64,000 nt of DNA, from NCBI RefSeq assembly GCF_037031285.1, contig NZ_JAYEZO010000001.1:1488001-1552000 (forward strand), given 5' to 3'. The notes under the pieces were generated by a model. The model saw only the letters and a list, made by a program, of their open reading frames with translations, did not search any database and was not told the origin of the DNA. Made by a program: the position numbers and the translations under genes. Positions 58,236-64,000 of this stretch are shown here, in pieces. This DNA is from Halobellus sp. LT62 (lineage in GTDB: Archaea; Halobacteriota; Halobacteria; Halobacteriales; Haloferacaceae). Each line of letters starts with the position of its first letter. Positions within the stretch are counted from its first letter, which is position 1.

Positions 58236-58258
58236 TATATTTATTATCAGCCCGATAA
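58236..58258 (+). promoter_or_regulatory. TATA box with inverted repeat before the second E1 operon
   Basis: TATATTTA (58236-58243) is followed at once by TTATC-AGCCC-GATAA (58244-58258), an inverted repeat with 5-bp arms between TATA box and predicted start site. A similar sequence, TTATCCCGATTAG, lies after the operon at 60521-60533. A repressor binding here would block initiation. Confidence 0.4.
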
Positions 58259-58284
58259 GTCAACGGATACGGACCGAACGACGT

Positions 58285-59433
58285 ATGACTAAAAACACTT
58301 CACAGGGGGCTGATGATCTCGACGCCCCGTGGATAACGCAGGATGATCTTCCTGTCAAGAAATATCAGATAATTGATGAAAACGGCGAGTACGATCCGGA
58401 AGACGTCCCCGATCTCACCACCGAGGAGTTCGTCGACCTCTACCGGTGGATGCTCGTCGAGAAGCGGTACGCCGAGCGAATGATCAACCTCCAGCGACGC
58501 GGCGAGATGGGGACCGTCGGGTCGAGCCGAGGCCACGAAGCGAGTATCGTCGGCAGCGGGTACGCGCTCAACGACGAGGACTACCTGCTGGCGATGGGCC
58601 GCGAGACGAGCGCGATGCTGATGAAAGGCGTCTCGCTGCGTGACATTCTGCTCTTCTGGCGCGGCATCGACGACGCCCAGAAGTTCCTCGCGCAGCGAAA
58701 CTGTATGATCGGGATCTCGGTCGGCGGGTATCTCCCGGTCGTCACCGGTATCGGGTGGGGGATGAACATCACCGACACCGACGCGGTCGTCACGGCGCAC
58801 TTCGGCGACGGGGCGACGAGCACCGGCGCGTTCCACGAGGCGGTGAACTTCGCGGGAGTGCTCAATTGCCCGGCGATCTTCTACTGTCAGAACAACCAGT
58901 GGGCGATCTCGACGCCGTTCGAGAAGCAGACGAACGCCAACTCGATCGCCCAACGGGCCGTCGGCTACGGCCTTCACGGCATTCGCGTCGACGGCAACGA
59001 CGTCCTCGCGACCTACCACGCGATGAACGAGGCGAGAGAACTCGCGCTGAGTGGTAATCCGGTCGTCTTCGAGGGCCTCACCTACCGTCGCGAGGGACAC
59101 TCCACGAGCGACGATCCCACGCAGTACCGCGATCGCGACGAGGTCGAACCGTGGCTGGAGCGGGATCCGATCGAGCGCTACGAGGCGTTCCTCAAATCCG
59201 AGGGCCTGTGGGACGAGGTCGACGAAGAGGCGATGGTCGCCCAAGTCGACGAGGAGTTCGACGCGGCGATCGAAGCGGCGAACGCGTACGGACCGCGGGA
59301 CATCGAGGAGCTGTTCGTCTACCTCTACGAGGAGATGCCGCCCGAACTCGAAGACCAACTGCGGGAACTCGAACGCAGCCTCAGCGAACTGGACGAGCTA
59401 GAAGAGTACATCGAGCGGCGACCGAAGGGGTGA
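58285..59433 (+). CDS. 2-oxoacid dehydrogenase E1 alpha subunit (second set)
   Basis: A 382-residue paralogue of the first E1alpha. Thiamine motif GDGATSTGAFHEAVNFAGVL ending in CQNNQWAIS; substrate region YRREGHSTSDDPTQYRDRDE. The two E1alpha proteins share most of these motifs but differ in N-terminus and pocket (for example NMTIS/IGISVGGYLPVV against AISIGSHLPLV), so probably use different 2-oxoacids. No E2 or E3 lies here, so this pair may dock on the E2/E3 of the cluster 5 kb away. ATG 58285 follows a TATA box and operator by 40-50 bp. Its start is divergent from the amidohydrolase gene. Confidence 0.92.
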   Translation: MTKNTSQGADDLDAPWITQDDLPVKKYQIIDENGEYDPEDVPDLTTEEFVDLYRWMLVEKRYAERMINLQRRGEMGTVGSSRGHEASIVGSGYALNDEDYLLAMGRETSAMLMKGVSLRDILLFWRGIDDAQKFLAQRNCMIGISVGGYLPVVTGIGWGMNITDTDAVVTAHFGDGATSTGAFHEAVNFAGVLNCPAIFYCQNNQWAISTPFEKQTNANSIAQRAVGYGLHGIRVDGNDVLATYHAMNEARELALSGNPVVFEGLTYRREGHSTSDDPTQYRDRDEVEPWLERDPIERYEAFLKSEGLWDEVDEEAMVAQVDEEFDAAIEAANAYGPRDIEELFVYLYEEMPPELEDQLRELERSLSELDELEEYIERRPKG

Positions 59434-59438
59434 TATCT

Positions 59439-60401
59439 ATGCCTGAAACTATCATCAACGCCATCAATATGGCGCTGACGGAGGAGATGGATCGCGACGA
59501 GCGCGTCGTGGTCTTCGGCGAGGACGTCGCCGAGACCGGCGGTGTGTTCAGGGCGACTGAGGGATTGAAAGACAAATTCGGCGGAACGCGAGTGGTGGAC
59601 ACGCCGCTCTCGGAGATCGCGATCGCCGGGGGCGCGGTCGGGCTGGCGGTGTTCGGGCTCCGTCCGGTCGCGGAGATCCAGTTCTCGGGCTTTCTCCCGC
59701 CGGCGTTCGACCAACTCGTGACGCACGCCAGCCGGATGCGCTGGCGGACCCGCGGCGAGTGGAGCGCCCCCCTCGTCGTCCGGACGCCCTACGGGGCTGG
59801 AATCCGCGCACTCGAACACCATTCGGAGAGCCTCGAAGGGGCGTACGCGCACGTTCCCGGGCTGAAAGTGGTGATTCCGAGCACGCCGTACGATACGAAG
59901 GGGCTGCTCAAGGCGTCGATTCGCGACCCTGATCCGGTGCTGTTTATGGAGCCGAAACACGTCTACCGGTCGATCCGCGAAGACGTCCCCGACGACGATT
60001 ACGAGGTTCCGATCGGGGAGGCGGCCGTTCGTCAGGAGGGCGAGGACGTCACCGTGATCTCGTGGGGTGCGATGATGCACAAAACGCTCGAAGCCGTCGA
60101 GAAGATCGACGTCGACGCCGAGGTGATCGACCTGCGGACGATCTCGCCGATGGATCGCGAGACGCTCGTCGAGTCGGTGAAAAAGACCGGCCGGTGCGTC
60201 ATCGTCCACGAAGCGCCCAAGTCGGGTGGCTGGGCCAGCGAGATCATCGCGACGATCAACGACGAGGTGTTGATGTACCTCGAAGCGCCGATCGAGCGCG
60301 TGACCGGCTTCGACATTCCGGTACCACTGCTCTCGATGGAGGATTACTACATCCCTCACCCGCCGCGCATCGCGGAAGCGATCGAACGAGTCGCCGAATA
60401 A
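59439..60401 (+). CDS. 2-oxoacid dehydrogenase E1 beta subunit (second set)
   Basis: A 320-residue E1beta with the same layout as the first copy: VVVFGEDVAETGGVFRATEG, TPLSEIAIAGGAVGLAVFG and EVIDLRTISPMDRETL. It follows E1alpha after 5 bp (stop TGA, then ATG 59439), so the two form an operon. It is the last gene before a 593-bp AT-rich gap. The substrate is presumably that of its alpha partner. Confidence 0.93.
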   Translation: MPETIINAINMALTEEMDRDERVVVFGEDVAETGGVFRATEGLKDKFGGTRVVDTPLSEIAIAGGAVGLAVFGLRPVAEIQFSGFLPPAFDQLVTHASRMRWRTRGEWSAPLVVRTPYGAGIRALEHHSESLEGAYAHVPGLKVVIPSTPYDTKGLLKASIRDPDPVLFMEPKHVYRSIREDVPDDDYEVPIGEAAVRQEGEDVTVISWGAMMHKTLEAVEKIDVDAEVIDLRTISPMDRETLVESVKKTGRCVIVHEAPKSGGWASEIIATINDEVLMYLEAPIERVTGFDIPVPLLSMEDYYIPHPPRIAEAIERVAE

Positions 60402-60994
60402 CGGCCGCAAACGCCGTCTCGAAATTCGTCGTGTTCGCGTTCTCGCTATCGACGGCGGCTCACGATAGTACGCGTGGCGAGTGAGTGCGCGGGCGTCGAA
60501 GGCAGCCGTCTATATGTATATTATCCCGATTAGTATGAAAAATACCTCGAGATTTGAGAAATAATCTCAAATATCACAATACAGATATCGGATATTTTGT
60601 ATACTAATATAGAATGTCTAAGTAATAACGCGAAAAATTCTTTTTATGGTTGTGTTCTCCGATCAGAAACATTCCTTAGTGTATCTGTATCTAGATATAT
60701 AAAAAATTTATATATATTTAGATATTATCATTATACTGGCAGATGCTCGCCCCGACCGATCCGTAACTATCCCGAATTACATTTGAAGATAGCAAATACC
60801 TTGATCGGCGTATTTTTCGCATATATTCCTGACATCTCGTAGCTGCCACCGAATCAGTTGTTTACATCACTATTTTTTGGCTTATACCGGTGGGTGTGCT
60901 TCCGCTATCCTGTCTACTCCCGCCAATTCATTACACTCGTACTCTTGTAATACCCTTCGCGGACTGCCAGATCGTCCTATTTGACTCCATCAAA
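60402..60994. other. AT-rich gap of 593 bp with several palindromes
   Basis: No gene is convincing. From 60500 to 60850 the DNA is far richer in A and T than anything else in the window except 45230-45340. It contains an exact inverted repeat ATTTGAGA/TCTCAAAT (60552-60559 and 60565-60572, 5-nt loop), and an exact TATATAAA/TTTATATA repeat (60696-60703 and 60707-60714, 3-nt loop). The first could be a hairpin after the E1beta operon; the rest may be a regulatory or integration-related platform. An 81-codon open frame at 60597-60842 is not accepted as a gene. Confidence 0.45.
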
Positions 60995-61786
60995 TCACTG
61001 TATACTTTCGCCGGTGTGGATCTCGATTTCGACGTTGTTCGCGGATCTGATGACCGATTCGATGAGTTCCTCTTCGAGGCGGACGTCTCGCCAGTTGTTG
61101 GCCGGGCCCGAGATGCTGATCGCGCCGGCGACGTCGCCGTTGTCGTGGAGCACCGGCGCTCCGATACCTTTGTTCCCGTGAACGACTTCCTCCTCGTTGA
61201 CCGCGTACCGCTGCTCTTGGATCCGGTCTAGTTCCTCGTAGAGTGACTGCTTGGTCGTCACCGTGTGCGACGTGTACGCGGGGAGACCTACCCGCTCGAC
61301 GATTTCGTCGACTTCCTCGCGGGGCATGTACGCGAGAATCACCTTCCCCGCCGCCGTCGAGTGCATGTGGTCCTGCGGTTGGTTCCGTTTCTCGATGTGG
61401 ATCTGCTTTCCGACGGCGTCCTTCCCGAAGGTCTCGTGGAGCAACAGGAGCTTCCCGTCGTATTCCGTCGCGAGGTGGGCAACGGCGTCGTGTTCGTGCG
61501 CCAATTTGTCGACTTCGTCCTTGCCCGCCCGGTACAGCGGCGTCTGGTATCGAACCCGCTCGCTGAACGGAATGAACTCCATTCCGAGCGTGTACTGCTC
61601 GCCTTTCTGCTGAACGAACCCCCTGTGCCTGAGTGTCGTGAGGTGCGTGTGTACTGTTCCGGGTGAGAGACCGACGTGCGAAGCGATCTCCGAGACGCTA
61701 CAGCGGCCGGTCTCTGCGATGTAATCGAGGATCTGAAGCGTCTTATCGACCGATTTGATCCGACGGCCGGATTTTTCGGATGGCAT
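60995..61786 (-). CDS. IclR family transcriptional regulator (second)
   Basis: A 263-residue IclR regulator: helix-turn-helix at about 15-75 (TLQILDYIAETGRCSVSEIA, LSPGTVHTHLTTLRHRGF), effector domain about 95-255 (HMHSTAAGKVILAYMP, GNKGIGAPVLHDNGDVAGAI and SISGPANNW). It is divergent from the GMC oxidoreductase, with a palindrome at 61812-61825 upstream of both. ATG 61786 (MPSEKSG) is used because the homology starts soon after; an earlier in-frame start would add a very hydrophobic, unlikely N-terminus. The effector is unknown. Confidence 0.92.
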   Translation of the reverse strand: MPSEKSGRRIKSVDKTLQILDYIAETGRCSVSEIASHVGLSPGTVHTHLTTLRHRGFVQQKGEQYTLGMEFIPFSERVRYQTPLYRAGKDEVDKLAHEHDAVAHLATEYDGKLLLLHETFGKDAVGKQIHIEKRNQPQDHMHSTAAGKVILAYMPREEVDEIVERVGLPAYTSHTVTTKQSLYEELDRIQEQRYAVNEEEVVHGNKGIGAPVLHDNGDVAGAISISGPANNWRDVRLEEELIESVIRSANNVEIEIHTGESIQ

Positions 61787-61811
61787 GTCTACCTGTGACG
61801 GTTGTAACACA

Positions 61812-61825
61812 ATAACAATTGTCAT
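61812..61825. promoter_or_regulatory. Palindromic operator between the IclR and GMC oxidoreductase genes
   Basis: ATAACAATTGTCAT, a 14-bp near-perfect palindrome (one mismatched pair) centred on CAATTG. It sits 26-39 bp before the IclR start codon, where its TATA box should be, so binding would block initiation (autorepression) and could control the divergent oxidoreductase gene. Confidence 0.5.
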
Positions 61826-61954
61826 TATCAAAAACACACGCGAGCGTCGTCGATAGCGTCCCACTCGATACGGCCCGCTTCCACCGGCCGACCGCCGAAG
61901 ACGCCGGTATCCAAAAATTATTAGGGATATTTCGGCAATGAACGACTACCCGTT

Positions 61955-63487
61955 ATGTACGACTACATCATCGTCGGTGGCGGCAGCGCGGGCTGTGTCT
62001 TGGCCCACCGACTGACCGAGGACGAGTCCGTCGACGTCCTTCTGCTCGAGTCAGGCACGCCCGAGGAGGACCGCGATATGGTGAAAGATCCGACGCGCGT
62101 CTGGGACCTGCTCGGCTCCGACCTCGACTGGAGCTTCGCGACCGAACCGCAACCGGATATGAACGGCCGGTCCATCGACTGGCCGCGTGGGAAGGCCCTT
62201 GGTGGGTCGAGCGTGATCAACGGGATGGCGTACGTCCGCGGGCATCCCTACGACTACGACAACTGGGCCGATCAGGGGAACGACGGCTGGAGCTACGACG
62301 AGATGCTCCCGTACTTCAAGAAGTCCGAGACACTGGCGGCCGATGGCGACGACGCCTACCACGGCACTGACGGCCCGCTAACCGTCTCGCGGGGCTCCGA
62401 CCCTACCGAACTCGATCGGCTGTTCGTCGACGCGGCCGAGGCGGTCGGCCTCGACGTGAATATGGATTTCAACGGGGAACAGCAGGCGGGCGTCGGCTAC
62501 TACCACTCGACGATCGACGACGGGCACCGACACAGTGCGGCGGCGGCATTCATCAAGCCGATTCTGGATCGGCCGAACCTCACCGTGGAGACGGCCGCAC
62601 ACGTCACACAGCTCTCTTTCGAGAGCGACACCGCGACCGGTGTCGTCTACAAACAGGGGTGGTCACGGCACGAGGCGTCCGTCCGGGACGGCGGCGAGGT
62701 CGTCGTCTCCGCCGGCGCGATCCAGACGCCACAGCTCCTGATGCTCTCGGGTATCGGTCCGGCCGACCATCTCGACGAACACGGTATTGACGCCAAAGTC
62801 GACCTCCCCGGCGTCGGCCGCAACCTGCAGGATCACCTCCGCGTTCCCGTGGTCTTCGACACCACCGAGTCCGTTCCACAACCCGCGGGAGCCTCCGATA
62901 AGGGGACTCGGTACGATCGCGTGAGCGTCGGCGCGTTCGCCCGCTCGGATCCGGACCGTCCGGCACCGGACATACAGTTCGGAATCTCTCCCGGGCTCTC
63001 GCCGGAACAGCCCGAACGCGGCTATTCGGTGATGGCTCTCCCGCTCCGTCCCACGAGTCGCGGCCGCGTGACGTTACAGTCCGACGATCCGTGGGATCAC
63101 CCGAAGATCGACCCCGCGTATCTCTCGACTGAGAAGGATGTCGACGACTTCGTCGACTGTATTCGGTGGGCGCGAAAGATCGGCCGCTCCGACGTCCTCT
63201 CGGAACTCCGCGACGTCGAGGTCGCGCCCGGCCCCGACGCCGAGAGGGACGAGGAGATCGCCGAATACGCCCGTAACAACGCGGTCAGCGGCTACCACCC
63301 CGTCTGTACGGCGAAGATGGGAAACGACAATCGCTCGGTCGTCGACGACGATCTGCGCGTCCACGGCCTCAACAACCTCCGCGTGATCGATGCGTCGGTG
63401 ATGCCGCAGATCACGAGCGGCAACACCAACGCGCCGACGATCGCCATCGCGGAGAAGGGTGCGGATCTGCTGAAAGCGTCGCAGTAG
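61955..63487 (+). CDS. GMC family FAD-dependent alcohol oxidoreductase
   Basis: A 510-residue flavoenzyme of the choline dehydrogenase/GMC group, oxidising an alcohol to an aldehyde or acid. Seen: the FAD-binding start YDYIIVGGGSAGCVLAHRL, GKALGGSSVINGMAYVRG, the GMC block VVVSAGAIQTPQLLMLSGIG and the active-site His in SGYHPVCTAKMG, followed by ITSGNTNAPTIAIAEKGAD with its Asn. The substrate is unknown and could be an aromatic or aliphatic alcohol. It is divergent from the second IclR gene, its likely regulator. A TATA-like element AAATTATTA lies at about 61914-61922, some 35 bp upstream of the start. Confidence 0.93.
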   Translation: MYDYIIVGGGSAGCVLAHRLTEDESVDVLLLESGTPEEDRDMVKDPTRVWDLLGSDLDWSFATEPQPDMNGRSIDWPRGKALGGSSVINGMAYVRGHPYDYDNWADQGNDGWSYDEMLPYFKKSETLAADGDDAYHGTDGPLTVSRGSDPTELDRLFVDAAEAVGLDVNMDFNGEQQAGVGYYHSTIDDGHRHSAAAAFIKPILDRPNLTVETAAHVTQLSFESDTATGVVYKQGWSRHEASVRDGGEVVVSAGAIQTPQLLMLSGIGPADHLDEHGIDAKVDLPGVGRNLQDHLRVPVVFDTTESVPQPAGASDKGTRYDRVSVGAFARSDPDRPAPDIQFGISPGLSPEQPERGYSVMALPLRPTSRGRVTLQSDDPWDHPKIDPAYLSTEKDVDDFVDCIRWARKIGRSDVLSELRDVEVAPGPDAERDEEIAEYARNNAVSGYHPVCTAKMGNDNRSVVDDDLRVHGLNNLRVIDASVMPQITSGNTNAPTIAIAEKGADLLKASQ

Positions 63488-63541
63488 GTACGTCTTCTTC
63501 TGTCGTTCCCCGTGGCGACGGCGTATGACCACGGAATCTGA

Positions 63542-64000
63542 CTACTCGCCGTCGTGCTTGATGAGTTTCGTCTTGTACTCGCCGGCCGGTAGGTCGTCGA
63601 TATCGGTGACTGTCGGGTCGACGCGCGCCTTCAGCTGCTCGCGGACCTCGGTGACGACTTCGTCGGCGGCGTCCGCCGCCGATCGATCGGAAGCGGGCTC
63701 CAGCGCGATCTCGATCGGGATCGGCTCCTCGAAGTTCACCTTGTCCGCTTCGGGGAGGACGACGCGGAGCCGCGGCGCGACGCCGTCGACGTCGGAGATT
63801 ACGTCGCGGATCGCTGACGGGAAGACGTTCATTCCCTTGTAGATGAGCATGTCGTCTGCACGGCCGACGACTTGGATCTTCGGCGCGGTCCGGCCACAGT
63901 CGCAGTCGGTGCCCGTGACGGTGACGTAATCTCCGGAGCGGAACCGCAGCAGCGGCGTCGCCTCGCGGCGCAGGTGCGTGTACACGAGCTCTCCCTCCGC
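63542..64000 (-). CDS. Phenylacetate-CoA-ligase-type AMP-forming enzyme, C-terminal part only
   Basis: At least 150 residues of the C-terminus, open to the right edge of the window (EGELVYTHLRREATPLLRF). Seen: the family segment RFRSGDYVTV, CDCGRTAPKIQVVGRADDM, MLIYKGMNVFPSAIRDVI and the C-terminal domain ending near LPAGEYKTKLI with the catalytic Lys-type residue in the tail. The Cys-x-Cys before GRTAP is a common zinc-like feature of this family. It activates an aromatic or similar acid to its CoA thioester. Its place next to a GMC oxidoreductase and, 6 kb away, an amidohydrolase and a Rieske protein fits an aromatic-acid pathway (inference). Confidence 0.9.
   Translation of the reverse strand, partial: AEGELVYTHLRREATPLLRFRSGDYVTVTGTDCDCGRTAPKIQVVGRADDMLIYKGMNVFPSAIRDVISDVDGVAPRLRVVLPEADKVNFEEPIPIEIALEPASDRSAADAADEVVTEVREQLKARVDPTVTDIDDLPAGEYKTKLIKHDGE

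Noticed and set aside
60597-60842. 81-codon open frame in the AT-rich island
   Set aside because: Composition and amino acids (Tyr, Ile, Ser, Asn) unlike any haloarchaeal protein here, no start signal, no motif.
1-64000. tRNA, rRNA or CRISPR array
   Set aside because: Scanning the gaps showed no cloverleaf-like or repeat-spacer pattern; the only recurrent repeats are within proteins or short palindromes.

Overview
The window comes from a haloarchaeon (class Halobacteria). The DNA is GC-rich, the proteins are strongly acidic, and many genes have a TATA-like box 25-30 bp before the start codon, as expected for leaderless mRNAs. It carries archaeal markers: the GatE amidotransferase subunit, a geranylgeranyl-lipid reductase, a haloarchaeal-type mevalonate-pathway decarboxylase, Htr-type transducers and Tat-dependent lipoproteins. 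I see no rRNA, tRNA, CRISPR array or transposase, and I cannot name the genus.

Layout. 1-11.2 kb is ordinary housekeeping: a TrmJ-type RNA methyltransferase, a membrane transducer, gatE, a zinc-ribbon microprotein, a methyltransferase coupled to a Cys-rich protein, fumarase, a two-RCK potassium-channel protein and BolA. A 283-bp gap after bolA holds a strong TATA box and a nested perfect stem, a candidate structured RNA. 11.3-15.8 kb is a recombination scar: an intact mutY, then a convergent two-component pair, a roughly 60-bp mutY remnant, a small ORF and a second, headless mutY 3' half. 16-27 kb holds a site-2 protease with CBS domains, a lipid reductase, a complete BMP-type ABC importer with a phosphohexomutase, and a histidine kinase.

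27.2-37.1 kb is the most striking block: three secreted proteins on the minus strand. They are a 2288-residue mosaic (malectin-like, HYDIN-like, sugar-dehydrogenase propeller, LamG-like and PKD-like parts plus a duplicated 300-residue module), a PKD/CARDB/cohesin-like protein ending in a textbook dockerin, and a small cohesin-like protein with a C-terminal membrane anchor. Together they look like a membrane-anchored, cellulosome-style surface assembly. 38-45 kb has acylphosphatase, a surface-protein/RND-transporter/TrmB operon, DoxX and mevalonate-pathway decarboxylase.

45.4-64 kb is catabolic: a DUF3237 protein, an IclR regulator, a D-2-hydroxyacid dehydrogenase and a full 2-oxoacid dehydrogenase operon (E1alpha-E1beta-E2-E3). 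It continues with a stress protein, an orphan substrate-binding lipoprotein, an unusual malate/lactate dehydrogenase relative, a coupled Rieske/amidohydrolase pair and a second E1alpha/E1beta pair without its own E2/E3. It ends with a second IclR regulator beside a palindromic operator, a GMC oxidoreductase and the C-terminal part of a phenylacetate-CoA-ligase-type enzyme. Aromatic or hydroxy-acid degradation feeding acyl-CoA formation is the likely theme, but the substrates cannot be read from sequence alone.
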